A stretch of DNA of 64,000 bases. It comes from Victivallaceae bacterium (GTDB lineage: Bacteria > Verrucomicrobiota > Lentisphaeria > Victivallales > Victivallaceae). A program made the translations under genes and the position numbers. Below, one piece after another: positions 9,019 to 19,007 of this stretch. Location of the stretch: NCBI GenBank assembly GCA_021647315.1, contig JAKIUY010000001.1, forward strand, positions 56,396-120,395, given 5' to 3'. Numbering within the stretch: the first letter of the stretch is position 1; every line of letters begins with the position of its first letter. Below the pieces are notes generated by a model that ran no database searches, was not told where the DNA came from, and saw only the letters and a program-made list of their open reading frames with translations.

Positions 9019-9435
9019 ATGAAAAGTTATCGTAAAGAATTATGGTTCAGTACTTCACGCCGCCGCCAGTTTCTTAATATCACGTCTGAAATCAACGAGT
9101 GTCTGGCTGAATCAGGGATCAGGGAAGGGCTGGTGCTGTGCAATGCCATGCATATTACCGCATCGGTGTTTATCAATGACGATGAAAGCGGCCTGCATGC
9201 AGACTTTGAAAAGTGGCTGGAGAAACTTGCCCCGGAAAAACCCCATTCGCAATATGCCCATAACGGTTATGAAGATAACGGGGATGCCCATCTTAAACGT
9301 CAGGTGATGGGACGTGAAGTGGTAGTCGCGGTAACTAATGGGCAACTTGATTTCGGTCCATGGGAACAGATTTTTTACGGCGAATTTGACGGCATGCGCA
9401 AAAAACGGGTATTGGTAAAAATTATCGGAGAATAA
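9019..9435 (+). CDS. YjbQ/UPF0047 family protein (secondary thiamine-phosphate synthase-like)
   Basis: ATG at 9019 has AGGGAGA 9-15 bases upstream; the TTG at 8989 is not supported. The 138-aa product has the family pattern: [17 protein letters not shown], then [12 protein letters not shown], a histidine/asparagine-rich active region ([17 protein letters not shown]), and the C-terminal [18 protein letters not shown]. YjbQ proteins form small trimeric beta-barrels and can complement thiamine-phosphate synthase weakly; the native role is unclear. It stands alone after the defence island and marks the return to housekeeping composition. Confidence 0.9.
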   Translation: MKSYRKELWFSTSRRRQFLNITSEINECLAESGIREGLVLCNAMHITASVFINDDESGLHADFEKWLEKLAPEKPHSQYAHNGYEDNGDAHLKRQVMGREVVVAVTNGQLDFGPWEQIFYGEFDGMRKKRVLVKIIGE

Positions 9436-9521
9436 GTTTGCGTAACTCTTTACTTTTGGCTCTCTAGGTATATTTTATTGATTAACCATATTTTAGTCTA
9501 ATAGGAAATTGTATTTCCAGC

Positions 9522-9604
9522 CAGTAGCTTGCGACATCCAGGCGCAAAGCCCTAATCCCTCATGGGGATTATTTGCCCATGCGCCTGGAAGTTGCAGGCT
9601 ACTG
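9522..9604. repeat. Nested inverted repeat (REP-like) before guaB
   Basis: The arms 9522-9546 and 9580-9604 are inverse complements over 25 bases with 3 mismatches. A second hairpin (AATCCC/GGGATT, 9554-9570) sits in the loop. The two-level layout resembles the elements at 18858-19007 and 49851-49972 though the sequences differ. Bases 9611-9630 carry an AGCCGGTTAT tail also seen at 33090 and 33562. Confidence 0.8.
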
Positions 9605-9662
9605 TTTTAGTTCCGGCAAAGCCGGTTATATTAAGAACTGTAGACCAATTGGAACAGATAGC

Positions 9663-11162
9663 ATGAATAAATATATTGATGAATTTATGGCCGCATTCAA
9701 ATTTGACGGTCTCACTTTTGACGATGTCTCATTGGTAACCCAGTATGCAGACTTCCTGCCGGATGAAGCTGATATTTCATCTAAATTCTCGCGCAATGTA
9801 AAACTTAAAATGCCGTTTGCCAGTGCCGCGATGGATACCGTTACTGAAAGTAAAATGGCAATTGCCATGGCGTTGCTCGGTGGCATTGGAGTTATTCACA
9901 AAAACCTCACACCCAAACGGCAGGCTTACGAGGTCAAAAAAGTTAAATTTTATCTTAACGGGCTGATCAAAACCCCGATTATGTTTAATGTAAATCAGAC
10001 CGTAGCGGATATTCTCAACGAAAAACACCATCGTAATTTTTCTTTTTCCGGCTTTCCTATTGTTGATGATAACCAAAAGTTGATTGGTTTTATTTCTGCT
10101 TACGATATTAAATTTCTGCCGAATCATAATGTTAGAGTTGGTGATGTCATGACAACAAAGCTGATTACTGCCCCAACCGCAACTCCGTTACAGGAAGCAT
10201 ACGAAATAATGATAGCAAACAAGGTCGGCAAACTGCCGGTCGTCACTGACGATGGTAAAATAGCCGGGCTCTACAGCTTCCTTGATGTAAAAACTCTGAT
10301 CGAAAATGAAGAACCTGATTATAATCGTGATGCTGAACATCAGCTTAGAGTGGCAGCTGCTATTGGTCCGTACGATGAAGAACGCATCGAAGAACTGGCT
10401 GAAGCCGGTGTCGATGTCATGGTAGTTGATACTGCTCACGGTGATAGCAAAGGCGTAGTTGATACCGTAAAATCAATCAAAAAACAATACGGGGATGATA
10501 TTGATGTAGTTGCAGGTAATATAGCTACGGCAGAAGCTGCCAAAAATTTATCAGATGCCGGAGCTGATGGGATTAAAGTAGGGATAGGGCCAGGTTCGAT
10601 ATGTACTACCCGGGTAGTTGCCGGGGTCGGAGTACCGCAAATTACCGCAGTTCACCAGGTAAGCCGGGCGGCGGCAACAGATATTCCGATTATTGCCGAC
10701 GGTGGAATTAAGCAGTCCGGCGATGTCGCCAAGGCGATTGCCGCCGGCGCATCTTCTGTTATGATGGGTTCCGCACTGGCAGGAACTGGGGAAAGCACCG
10801 GAGAAGTTACACTGCATAATGGACGGCGTTTCGTCATCTATCGCGGTATGGGTAGTCTGGAAGCAATGAAACAGGGAAAAGGCAGCCGGGAACGTTACGG
10901 TCAGGCCGATGTTGATAACAGCAAAAAGCTAGTTCCGCAGGGGATTGAAGGACTGGTACCGTTCCGCGGTCCTGTTGCTGATGTTCTGCTTCAGTATATC
11001 GGTGGATTGAAATATTCTTTGGGATATTGTGGAACAAAAACACTTGCACAATTCCAAAAGAATGCTAAGTTTATAAGAGTGACTGCTGCTGGTCTGCGAG
11101 AGGCACATCCGCATGATATTACCATGCTGAAAGATGCTCCGAACTATAGTGGCAAAAACTAA
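9663..11162 (+). CDS. guaB: IMP dehydrogenase
   Basis: Converts IMP to XMP with NAD+, the committed step of GTP synthesis. The 499-aa protein has the N-terminal barrel strand (LTFDDVSLV), a CBS-domain pair at about residues 95-215, and the catalytic loop [11 protein letters not shown] with its active-site cysteine. [19 protein letters not shown] binds phosphate, and the flap region runs [10 protein letters not shown] to KGSRERYG. The ATG at 9663 begins MNKYIDEF. An upstream in-frame ATG at 9573 lies inside the inverted repeat and would add non-homologous residues, so I reject it. The gene ends in a clear terminator. Length and motifs are normal. Confidence 0.97.
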   Translation: MNKYIDEFMAAFKFDGLTFDDVSLVTQYADFLPDEADISSKFSRNVKLKMPFASAAMDTVTESKMAIAMALLGGIGVIHKNLTPKRQAYEVKKVKFYLNGLIKTPIMFNVNQTVADILNEKHHRNFSFSGFPIVDDNQKLIGFISAYDIKFLPNHNVRVGDVMTTKLITAPTATPLQEAYEIMIANKVGKLPVVTDDGKIAGLYSFLDVKTLIENEEPDYNRDAEHQLRVAAAIGPYDEERIEELAEAGVDVMVVDTAHGDSKGVVDTVKSIKKQYGDDIDVVAGNIATAEAAKNLSDAGADGIKVGIGPGSICTTRVVAGVGVPQITAVHQVSRAAATDIPIIADGGIKQSGDVAKAIAAGASSVMMGSALAGTGESTGEVTLHNGRRFVIYRGMGSLEAMKQGKGSRERYGQADVDNSKKLVPQGIEGLVPFRGPVADVLLQYIGGLKYSLGYCGTKTLAQFQKNAKFIRVTAAGLREAHPHDITMLKDAPNYSGKN

Positions 11163-11179
11163 AATTGACCTCCTTTTGC

Positions 11180-11217
11180 GTGGCTCTGCTCTTTGAGCAG
11201 AGCTGCGCTTTTTTTTG
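11180..11217 (+). terminator. Rho-independent terminator of guaB
   Basis: A 9-bp perfect stem, GCTCTGCTC at 11183-11191 and GAGCAGAGC at 11195-11203, has a TTT loop and is followed within 5 bases by an eight-T run. It lies 20 bases after the guaB stop. Confidence 0.9.
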
Positions 11218-11276
11218 CACTTTACCCGGCTGATGAAGTTATTGACTTTTGACAACGGCAGACTATATTATCAGGC

Positions 11277-11414
11277 TGTAAACTCTTGTCATTTTTGGGA
11301 CACTTGCGTGCAACGAAAGACAAAGTAACAATTGAGGTTTTACTTCCGCTTCCGTAGCGACGTAGGAGCGGAGTTTGAAGCGGCATCTGCCTTCAGGTGC
11401 CACCTGATCAGGCT
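11277..11414. repeat. Dispersed stem-loop repeat, copy 1 (gap before aconitase)
   Basis: Bases 11337-11371 are identical over 35 nt to 31612-31646. The flanks also match: a CTTGTC.TTTTTGG motif upstream and CCTTCAGGTGCCACCTGAT downstream, itself a small hairpin. The inverse complement is related to the two tandem copies at 25084-25259. Copy 1 keeps a 12-bp AGTTTGAAGCGG segment that copy 31612 lacks. The rest of the 378-base gap before aconitase shows no gene. Confidence 0.85.
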
Positions 11415-11540
11415 GTAAATCAAAATAATACCGTTTTGCTATCTAAAAGCTATTAAAGAGCTGCGCGGTTGAGTTTGATGACGCACAGAACACTAGCTAA
11501 AAGAATACACTTGTGTATAAAATATTAAGGAAAATTTATT

Positions 11541-13490
11541 ATGGCAAAAGGCACTGTAGTTCAAAAAATTATTGATAAACATTTTATTTCCGGCAGTAAA
11601 ATAACCGGCGAACCGCTCGCGGTCAGGATTGACCAGACCTTGACGCAGGATGCAACCGGAACTATGGCTTATCTTGAACTCGAAGCAATGAAAATACCGC
11701 AGGTGAAAACCGAATTGTCAATTTCATATGTCGATCATAACATGATGCAGAACGGACCGGAAAACCGCAATGACCACCTCTATCTGCGTTCAGTTGCCGC
11801 CGCTAAAGGGGTAAAGTTTTCCCGGCCCGGCAACGGTATTTGTCACCAAGTCCATCTGGAACGTTTCGGAGAACCCGGTAAAACCCTGCTCGGTTCTGAT
11901 TCTCATACTCCGACTGGCGGTGGTATCGGCATGATGGCGATTGGCGCAGGTGGTTTGGATGTTGCCATGGCGATGGCGGGCAAGCCGTTCAGAATGGCAT
12001 CACCGAAGGTTATCGGTGTAAAGCTTACCGGTGAACTTAGACCGTGGTGTACTGCCAAAGATATTATTCTCAAACTACTCTCAATTATGACGACTAAAGG
12101 TAACGTCGGCTGTATGGTTGAATACTGCGGCCCGGGGATTGAGACATTATCCGTACCGCAACGTGCCACGATTACCAATATGGGCGCAGAACTCGGTGTG
12201 ACAACTTCACTGTTTCCTTCAGATCAACGCACTAAAGCATTTCTAGAAGCCCAGGAACGCGGTGATAAATGGGTTGAACTGATTGCCGATGCCGACGTTG
12301 AATATGACCGGATTATTGAAATTGACCTGGCTGAAGTTGAACCGATGGCAGCCTGTCCTTCAAGTCCGGATAATATTAAAACAGTCAGTGAATTAGCAGG
12401 TGGGAAAGTTGAACAGGTGTTGATTGGCTCATGCACCAACAGCTCACTGCGCGACCTGATGCTGGTGGCAGCAATGCTTAAGGGCAAAACTGTACACGAA
12501 GAGGTTACACTTTCAATTGCCCCGGGTAGTCGTCAGGTATTGGAAATGTTGGCTCGCAACGGAGCACTGGCAGATATGATTGCCGCTGGCGCACGGATTC
12601 TTGAGTCTGGTTGCGGTCCCTGTATTGGTCAGGGGCAAAGTCCGGCCAACGGGACTATCTCACTACGGACATTCAACCGAAATTTTGCCGGCAGAACCGG
12701 GACCAAAGGCGATCAGGCCTATTTAGTCAGTCCTGAAGTGGCTACAGCCGCTGCGTTGACTGGTAAATTTATTGATCCGCGGACGCTGGAGATGGCATAT
12801 CCGCAGATAGCTGAAGCTGATAAATTCCTGATTAATGACGATATGATTATCGAACCACCATGTTGTGGCAAAGATATTGAAATTATTCGTAAGCCAACTA
12901 TTGGTAATCCTCCTGGCAACGAAGCATTAGCAATGGATATTGCCGGACAGGTCGCTATTAAAGTCGGTGATAAAATTACTACCGATCATATCATGCCTGC
13001 CGGAGTTCATCTGAAACTGCGCAGTAATATTCCGGCATACTCACAAGTTGTGTTTGAATGCTTTACTGAAGATGGCAAGCCCTCTTTCGCGGAACGTGCG
13101 GCTGCAATTCGTGATGCCGGTACTCCAGGCGTTATTATCGGGCGCGACAGTTATGGGCAGGGGTCATCGCGCGAGCATGCTGCAATCTGTCCAATGTTCC
13201 TCGGCATCAAAGTGGTGGTTGCATTTACGATTGAACGCATCCACGCCGCCAACCTGATTAACTTTGGGATTCTGCCATTGACTTTCGCCGATCAGGCCGA
13301 TTATGATAAAATCGAAGAAAATGATGTTCTGCAACTTAACGGTATTCGTGAACAGCTTGCAGTCGGTGCAACGATAAAAGCTACAATCATTAAAACTTCG
13401 GGCGATAAATATGATATTATTTTGAATCATAATATGTCTGAAGAGGATATTGAAATTATCCTGTCCGGTGGCCGCCTCAACATGGTATAA
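11541..13490 (+). CDS. acn: Aconitate hydratase (649-aa, Aquifex-type)
   Basis: Interconverts citrate and isocitrate in the TCA cycle. Cluster ligands and active-site blocks are visible: SDSHTPTGGGIGMMAIGAGG, then IGSCTNSS (first cluster cysteine), SGCGPCIGQGQSP (the other two), and the swivel-domain GRDSYGQGSSREHAA. At 649 aa it is the short aconitase type rather than the roughly 900-aa AcnA or AcnB. AAGGA precedes the ATG at a good distance. The mutarotase-like gene follows after 14 bases with its own GGAGG, so the two probably form an operon. No anomalies seen. Confidence 0.95.
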   Translation: MAKGTVVQKIIDKHFISGSKITGEPLAVRIDQTLTQDATGTMAYLELEAMKIPQVKTELSISYVDHNMMQNGPENRNDHLYLRSVAAAKGVKFSRPGNGICHQVHLERFGEPGKTLLGSDSHTPTGGGIGMMAIGAGGLDVAMAMAGKPFRMASPKVIGVKLTGELRPWCTAKDIILKLLSIMTTKGNVGCMVEYCGPGIETLSVPQRATITNMGAELGVTTSLFPSDQRTKAFLEAQERGDKWVELIADADVEYDRIIEIDLAEVEPMAACPSSPDNIKTVSELAGGKVEQVLIGSCTNSSLRDLMLVAAMLKGKTVHEEVTLSIAPGSRQVLEMLARNGALADMIAAGARILESGCGPCIGQGQSPANGTISLRTFNRNFAGRTGTKGDQAYLVSPEVATAAALTGKFIDPRTLEMAYPQIAEADKFLINDDMIIEPPCCGKDIEIIRKPTIGNPPGNEALAMDIAGQVAIKVGDKITTDHIMPAGVHLKLRSNIPAYSQVVFECFTEDGKPSFAERAAAIRDAGTPGVIIGRDSYGQGSSREHAAICPMFLGIKVVVAFTIERIHAANLINFGILPLTFADQADYDKIEENDVLQLNGIREQLAVGATIKATIIKTSGDKYDIILNHNMSEEDIEIILSGGRLNMV

Positions 13491-13504
13491 CAACGGAGGT
13501 TACA

Positions 13505-14674
13505 ATGCAATCGATTAAATGTACTGATAATTCCCAGCCCGGCTGGAAACTGACCAACGATAAAGTTGAACTGTTTATTACCGAATTTGGGGGGCATCTT
13601 GCACCGGTAAATTTTAATATTGATTCAGCGCTCATCATTCAGCCCTACTATATCAGCCCATGGCAGAATGAAAATATCCAAGAGTTCGGTGATCCGGTAT
13701 TGGCACCGCTACGCGGTGATTTTTTCTGTATGCCGTTTGGCGGCAATGCAGAGCCGGTTGATGGTGAACAACATTCCGTTCATGGCGAGGTTTCATCCTC
13801 ACCATGGCAGTTTGTCGAACATTCAAAAGCTGGTGTTATCACTACACTAACGCTTGAAATGCAGACTACCGCACGTCAGGGCAGGGTTACTAAAAAGATT
13901 CAGCTTTACGATGGTCAGAATGTAATTTATACAACTCATATTATCGAAGGTTATTCCGGGTCGATGCCGATTGGTCATCATTGTACATTAGCAGTGCCTG
14001 AAGCAGAAAATAGCATGAAAGTGAGCGTCAGTGAGTTTGAATTTGGCATGACCAGCCCAACACTGTTCAGCGATCCCGCCAATGGCGAATATCAGTCATT
14101 CACACTTGGTGAAAAATTTACCGATTTAAGTCAAGTTCCGGTGATATGGAAAAAACAACCGCCGGCAGATTGCACATCCTTTCCGCAACGCCTAGGTTTT
14201 ACCGATCTGCTGCAGATTTTTAAACAGCCCTCAACAACACCAGCATGGACAGTCGCACTCTGTCCTGAACAGGGCTATCTCTGGTTTTCATTGAAAGACG
14301 CGGCACAAATGCCTGGAACCGTCTTCTGGATATCCAATAAAGGTCGCCATGGTTCGCCATGGAATGGGCGTAATCGCTGCCTTGGACTTGAAGAGACATG
14401 TTCCTATTTCGCCGATGGGTTGAAACCATCAACTGAAGTTAATATGGTTAATGAAGCCGGTTTCCCTACGGCACTGGAGTTATCTCCTGAAACCCCGACA
14501 ACCGTGAATTTTATTCAGGGGGTGGCAGCAATCCCTGAAGACTTCACTCAACTGAAAAATGTAACGTTCGGGGATGACTCCATAACATTTCACTCAATAA
14601 CCGGTGAAAGCGTAACCATCGCAGTAAATCATCAGTTTTTAAATTTTTCATATTTAGATTGCGTAGCAAGATAA
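13505..14674 (+). CDS. Aldose 1-epimerase (galactose mutarotase)-like protein
   Basis: A 389-aa beta-rich protein with mutarotase-superfamily features: ITEFGGHLAPVNF near the start, RGDFFCMPFGGNAEP with HSVHGEVSSSPW (the substrate-binding His-rich turn), PIGHHCTLAVPE, and a late CLGLEETCSYFADGL. It probably binds a sugar; substrate and catalytic activity are not evident. ACGGAGG precedes the ATG. Its last 21 bases overlap the convergent murG gene tail to tail. Acting with aconitase is suggested only by adjacency. Confidence 0.75.
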   Translation: MQSIKCTDNSQPGWKLTNDKVELFITEFGGHLAPVNFNIDSALIIQPYYISPWQNENIQEFGDPVLAPLRGDFFCMPFGGNAEPVDGEQHSVHGEVSSSPWQFVEHSKAGVITTLTLEMQTTARQGRVTKKIQLYDGQNVIYTTHIIEGYSGSMPIGHHCTLAVPEAENSMKVSVSEFEFGMTSPTLFSDPANGEYQSFTLGEKFTDLSQVPVIWKKQPPADCTSFPQRLGFTDLLQIFKQPSTTPAWTVALCPEQGYLWFSLKDAAQMPGTVFWISNKGRHGSPWNGRNRCLGLEETCSYFADGLKPSTEVNMVNEAGFPTALELSPETPTTVNFIQGVAAIPEDFTQLKNVTFGDDSITFHSITGESVTIAVNHQFLNFSYLDCVAR

Positions 14675-15772
14675 ATCCAGCATATCTTTGCCTGCATTTG
14701 GCTGTGCAAACTTCTGGGCCGCCAGGCCGCGAGCTTTAAACTCTTCTACCTCTGCCAGCCATTCTATCAAGGTTGCTTCAGCTTTCTGGTCAGTGCATTC
14801 TGTGGTATAAATGATTTCTGCAGCATCGGTCGATTCCATATATCTGGCATTATCGTCTTGATGCAGCTCCGCCGCAAAGGGGTAGGGTACCAGGAAGGCA
14901 AATTTGCCGAACAGCAATAGTTCGGCTACCGTACTGCCGCCGGAACGACAGATAACGGCATCCGCAGCTCGGTAAAAGAGTGCCATTTCGGGTGAACTTT
15001 CAATTATTAGTTTTTCAAATTTAGCATCACGGTAAATTTCGGCTGTCGCAGCAAATTTCGTCGCTCCAGTCAAATGGATTATTTGAAAATCTGTTCTGTT
15101 CAAACGCTTCATGGCGCGGGGGAATATTTCATTAAGGGCTGCGGCCCCCTGGCTGCCTCCGAAAATAAGCAGAGTTGCTTTTACAGAGTTGAGTGAGCTG
15201 GAAAATTGCTCATTGATTATTTTTATTGCAGATGCTTTGTCAAGTTGTTTTTCCCATTCAGCCAGGAGTTCAAGACGCAGTGGCATACCAACCGTACTGT
15301 GAGGACAATGGCATGCTTCAGCGTTGACTGGCTGAAAGGCGATGGCCAGATGTTTAGCGACGTAGCTTAATATTCGGTTACTTTTGCCGATTCTGGCATT
15401 ACCGTCATGGAGAAAAACCGGAATGCCGAGAATTTTTGCGGCAATAGCAGCGGTGAATGAGGCAAAGCTGCCCATTGCCAGTAGCGCATCCGGTCGAAAT
15501 ATTCTCAATTCCATGATGGCCTGAAATATCCCGATAATCAGTTTGAACGGGAAGGTTATACTTTTTACTTTTGATGATTTAACACAAATTACTTGCAATC
15601 CGAATGCTTCAGCGGTTGCCGTTTGGCTGGTGACATGGTTGCCGCTCAATATCAGCAGTGCTTCTCCGCCCTGTTGCTGTAGTTCACGCGCCACACTGAG
15701 TCCGGGGTAGAAATGCCCCCCAGTGCCGCCACAGGCAATTGCCAGACGTTTTACTTCATTATGTTGTTTCAT
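14654..15772 (-). CDS. murG: MurG, UDP-GlcNAc transferase (lipid II synthesis)
   Basis: Adds GlcNAc from UDP-GlcNAc to lipid I at the inner membrane to make lipid II. The 372-aa GT-B protein has the G-loops GGTGGHFYPG (residues 15-24) and GGSQGAAALNE, and the donor-binding CRSGGSTVAELLLFGK with PYPFA.ELHQDDNARYM. It follows ftsW by 2 bases, the usual late-wall-synthesis neighbour. The C-terminus overlaps the convergent mutarotase gene by 21 bases. Confidence 0.95.
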   Translation of the reverse strand: MKQHNEVKRLAIACGGTGGHFYPGLSVARELQQQGGEALLILSGNHVTSQTATAEAFGLQVICVKSSKVKSITFPFKLIIGIFQAIMELRIFRPDALLAMGSFASFTAAIAAKILGIPVFLHDGNARIGKSNRILSYVAKHLAIAFQPVNAEACHCPHSTVGMPLRLELLAEWEKQLDKASAIKIINEQFSSSLNSVKATLLIFGGSQGAAALNEIFPRAMKRLNRTDFQIIHLTGATKFAATAEIYRDAKFEKLIIESSPEMALFYRAADAVICRSGGSTVAELLLFGKFAFLVPYPFAAELHQDDNARYMESTDAAEIIYTTECTDQKAEATLIEWLAEVEEFKARGLAAQKFAQPNAGKDMLDLSCYAI

Positions 15773-15774
15773 TT

Positions 15775-17016
15775 TTATCCGGTGATTTTCTGTTTGATTG
15801 CACTAATCCGCTGCCAGATATTATTTAGAAGTTCTTGCCTGAAATTTGGCAGTGCAGTTTCAATTGCGATACTGACCAGCAGACCGACGCCGACTAGACA
15901 CATCAGCAGGTTACTGCCACCGTAGCTGATTAGCGGTGCCGGCATGCCTTTGGTTGGCAACGATCCGGTAACAACCCCGATATTGATAAATGCCTGAAGC
16001 ATGATAACGGTTGTAATGGCAATCCCCAGTAACATCCCCTGGCGGGTTTTGGCATTGAGGCTTATTCGCAGGGCGAAAAACATGAAAGCCAAATAAGCTG
16101 TGATGACTAGAATTGTTGAAATCAAGCCAAGTTCTTCGCCGACGATTGAAAGGATAAAGTCGGTATGCGCTTCCGGCAGGTATTTAGCTTTGAGCCGGCT
16201 TTCTGTAAACCCAACGCCGAACCACCCACCAGAGCCGAGTGCCAGAATTGAATTCCACAGTTGATAGGCATCGTTTTGCTGCAAAAGTTCCGGATGAAGA
16301 AATGAGGTTAAGCGGGACCAGCGTTCCGGATCATAATTTTTTAAATAGTACCATAGTCCCGGGAGTACGGTTACTGTAGGTATAAGCAGATATAATAACC
16401 GCATACCCGCAACAAAAAAGACAATAGCGCAAGTTGCAGCCAGTAGCAGAGTCGTGCCAAGATCTTTGCCCAGGATAACTGTTGCTATTACCACTCCACA
16501 CATGGTTGCTCCCGGCAGAAATCCACGTTTTAACGACCATTTGTTAATACATCTGATATTTTCCGCGCAATATTTTGACAGAAAAAGCGCAATGGCTATT
16601 TTAGCGAATTCTGAGGGTTGCAGGCTCATGGAAAACCCCGGCAGTCGGAATTTAATCCAACGATGTGCTCCTTTAATATCAGGCATAAATATTGCGGCAA
16701 TCAGCAGTAGTATTACCGATGCGATCATTAGTAATACCGACCATTTTGCCAGTCGCTGGTAGCCGATGGAAAAAACCGTTATTCCCCCGCATAGTCCGAT
16801 GAATGCCCAGACCAGCTGGCTGTAAAAAAGTCGTGCGCCAACAATACTGCCGGGGCGTTCAATGCCGTATGAAGAGGTTGAATAAAGCATGGTCAGTCCG
16901 AACAGCATAATTATGGTAACGGTAATTATCAGACCGCCCGCGTAAAAGAGCGACTGCTCTTCATGCGGGTTAATCTCGATCTCATAATGGGATCCCGATA
17001 TATGGATATTTTTCAT
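15775..17016 (-). CDS. ftsW: FtsW, SEDS-family peptidoglycan glycosyltransferase
   Basis: Polytopic SEDS protein that polymerises lipid II at the septum. About ten hydrophobic segments are present, with the family blocks SLQPSEFAKIA, GKDLGTTLLL and PAPLISYGGSNLL. I start it at the ATG at 17016 (MKNIHISGSH, 413 aa). The longer frame to 17091 would run 41 bases into the upstream 101-aa gene. It sits between that gene and murG in one minus-strand operon with the UDP-sugar pyrophosphorylase. Confidence 0.93.
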   Translation of the reverse strand: MKNIHISGSHYEIEINPHEEQSLFYAGGLIITVTIIMLFGLTMLYSTSSYGIERPGSIVGARLFYSQLVWAFIGLCGGITVFSIGYQRLAKWSVLLMIASVILLLIAAIFMPDIKGAHRWIKFRLPGFSMSLQPSEFAKIAIALFLSKYCAENIRCINKWSLKRGFLPGATMCGVVIATVILGKDLGTTLLLAATCAIVFFVAGMRLLYLLIPTVTVLPGLWYYLKNYDPERWSRLTSFLHPELLQQNDAYQLWNSILALGSGGWFGVGFTESRLKAKYLPEAHTDFILSIVGEELGLISTILVITAYLAFMFFALRISLNAKTRQGMLLGIAITTVIMLQAFINIGVVTGSLPTKGMPAPLISYGGSNLLMCLVGVGLLVSIAIETALPNFRQELLNNIWQRISAIKQKITG

Positions 17017-17050
17017 TTTATGTCCATTTAAATCTACTAGGAAATAATTT

Positions 17051-17356
17051 TTATTTGGCGAACAGACCCCATAGTTTTTCATCAACTGCAAAGCTGCCGA
17101 TAGTTGTAAATCCTGCTGTATAACGACTGTTTATTTCTGCCACGATTGCTGCTGTTGCTAATGACGGGAACTGGGAAAAATGGTATTCATATTCCGTTTC
17201 ACCCGGTTCCAGAGTAACGAATACAGTATCGTCATTGCTGACGCAACCGACGACTTTGTAAGATTGTTGGCGTTTGCAACAGGCTTTATTGAGCAATGCC
17301 GAGCAATCTTCCGGGGATTGCAGAATATCATTAAAGACAATTTCGATTATTTTCAT
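17051..17356 (-). CDS. Hypothetical 101-aa protein in the ftsW-murG operon
   Basis: I do not recognise a family. The small protein has no signal or membrane segment. Its notable features are a CCKR cysteine pair near residue 27, an acidic ETEYEYHF stretch and a final GSFAVDEKLWGLFAK. Its ATG overlaps the upstream pyrophosphorylase stop as ATGA (17353-17356), and ftsW begins 35 bases after its stop, so it is very likely translated. Tight coupling with cell-wall genes suggests a role there, but no function can be assigned. Confidence 0.65.
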   Translation of the reverse strand: MKIIEIVFNDILQSPEDCSALLNKACCKRQQSYKVVGCVSNDDTVFVTLEPGETEYEYHFSQFPSLATAAIVAEINSRYTAGFTTIGSFAVDEKLWGLFAK

Positions 17357-18759
17357 TTCAGATAAATTCCTTCCAGGCTGGTGGTTATTGAGTTTATGTT
17401 GTTATTGCTGGCATAGGTGATGGCATCGGCATCATCGACAATTAAGCGCGGAGAAATTTCCACTGCGCTATTCGCCGGGATTGCAATGCAAGCCTGTGCC
17501 AGTCGTCTTCGGTCGCGGGCGATTAACATTTTACGGCAGCTTTCGACTGAATCAACGCCGGTTTTGTTTTTTATCGGGGCAAACTCATCTTCGCGTTTAG
17601 CTTCCAGGAGCATGGTTTTTTTCGCCAATGCCATGGCATCGAAAATAAATGATTCCAATTTCACTCCATTGGGTTCGACTGGGTTAATGAGTTCGCCGGC
17701 ACTGTTAATGCAGGGGATTTTTTTATCTGCCCGGTGCCATGGTAGTTCAAGATGACCGTTAGCTGTAAGTTTTTCAACAAAATTGCGGCTGATGACATGA
17801 ATTGCCGGACTGCCGGCAATATAGCGGAGACGACCATTTGCATCAACAGCTTCTGCCAATTCATCCGGCATATCGCTGTATTCTATAATGGTGGTTCGGC
17901 CTCCGCTGATACAGAAATTCCCAAGTTTTTCATGCGGTCCGGTTTTGGCCAGCATGATCGCGCTCATCTCTGATTTTTTCAGATGATGCAAGCCGAGAAA
18001 TAGTGGGTTGACGATTGAGGCCAACGGATTATCAACTTGAAAATATGAGATATATTCTATGCCACCTGCTGCCATCGTCGCCAGTGAACCTGAACGTTTA
18101 AGTGCCAGCAAAGTCCCGCCGTGTCCGTCCGGTGCCAGTGCCAGACTTGAGCTGTCTTTCATTAGTAACTTACCGTCATAACCGATGGTTGGCATAGTGC
18201 CTTGAATAAAAAATTTGACTGATGATTGAGGCAGGCAGAAATAACTGTTTTCAGCAAAGAAATCTTTTGTCTGGCTGTCATTGAGTTGGCTGGTCATAAT
18301 ATACCAGGTAAGTGAAATTGAATATTTCTCATTTATTCTGGCAATAGATTCGGCAAAATATTGAAATAGGGTTTTCTCTTTGATCGGGGTTATCGGATAG
18401 GTGCCCTTGGGGCCATCAAAACCCAATCTGGAGCCTTGACCGCCGGCAACCGTTAACGCGGCGACTTTGCCGTCGCTGATCAGTTGCGTGCCGACCGCTT
18501 CGGCCTGTTCGTAAAGTTTCTGCTGTTCCACATCCTGTGGAACTGCTGGGAAGTAGGGGGCTGGAGCTAAGTCGCGGGGAATCTCGGTTTGAGGTTGCTG
18601 TAGCACATATTCCGGAATTAATTTATTCAGCGAATCCCAATTGATATCATTAAGTTGGTTTAATAGTTTATCCTGTTCAGGTTTGTCGAGTTCATCAATA
18701 AACTGGAGCAGGTGCTGTTGTTGATGTTTTCCCAAATCTTTTGAGATTGTGTGCAACAT
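17353..18759 (-). CDS. UDPGP-family pyrophosphorylase (UDP-N-acetylglucosamine pyrophosphorylase-like)
   Basis: Makes UDP-sugar from UTP and sugar-1-phosphate. The nucleotide loop VAGGQGSRLGFDGPKG and the PDGHGG block follow the eukaryote-type UAP1 pattern more than GlmU or GalU. The helical N-terminus (about residues 1-75) also fits UAP1 proteins. UDP-GlcNAc is therefore the likely product and would feed MurG, encoded three genes downstream; UDP-glucose remains possible. I start at ATG 18759 (MLHTISKDLG, 468 aa) with TAAGGAT upstream; the longer frame to 18843 adds an unsupported tail. It overlaps the next gene by ATGA. Confidence 0.85.
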   Translation of the reverse strand: MLHTISKDLGKHQQQHLLQFIDELDKPEQDKLLNQLNDINWDSLNKLIPEYVLQQPQTEIPRDLAPAPYFPAVPQDVEQQKLYEQAEAVGTQLISDGKVAALTVAGGQGSRLGFDGPKGTYPITPIKEKTLFQYFAESIARINEKYSISLTWYIMTSQLNDSQTKDFFAENSYFCLPQSSVKFFIQGTMPTIGYDGKLLMKDSSSLALAPDGHGGTLLALKRSGSLATMAAGGIEYISYFQVDNPLASIVNPLFLGLHHLKKSEMSAIMLAKTGPHEKLGNFCISGGRTTIIEYSDMPDELAEAVDANGRLRYIAGSPAIHVISRNFVEKLTANGHLELPWHRADKKIPCINSAGELINPVEPNGVKLESFIFDAMALAKKTMLLEAKREDEFAPIKNKTGVDSVESCRKMLIARDRRRLAQACIAIPANSAVEISPRLIVDDADAITYASNNNINSITTSLEGIYLK

Positions 18760-18857
18760 GGCTTTGATCCTTATCTTAATTTTATATATTTTAAGTGCAA
18801 TTTGCGAATGAATATTGTTAAAAGAGACGACTCGAATCTGCAACCATTTTCGAGTGA

Positions 18858-19007
18858 CGTCTAATTAGACCCTGTTCGAAAAGGGTATAACGCCCGTTGG
18901 AGTACAGACTTTAGTCTGCTTTTTTGAGCGTATAAATTGCAGACTAAAGTCTGTACTCCAACAAAAAACATTATCTAGCGACCTTTTCGAATGTCGTCTA
19001 ATTAGAC
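18858..19007. repeat. Nested inverted-repeat element upstream of the pyrophosphorylase operon
   Basis: There are three layers. The direct repeat CGTCTAATTAGAC lies at 18858-18870 and 18995-19007. Inside it are inverted arms TTCGAAAAGG (18875-18884) and CCTTTTCGAA (18982-18991). Innermost is a perfect 24-bp stem (18896-18919 with 18939-18962). The element is about 150 bp and could fold into a long hairpin; it looks like a REP or MITE-type insert. Confidence 0.9.

Noticed and set aside
1..9435. BREX or DISARM system
   Set aside because: No PglZ, BrxC, DrmA/DrmB or phospholipase-D-type gene is present.
9573..9662. Longer start for IMP dehydrogenase
   Set aside because: It lies in the right arm of an inverted repeat and adds sequence not found in the family.
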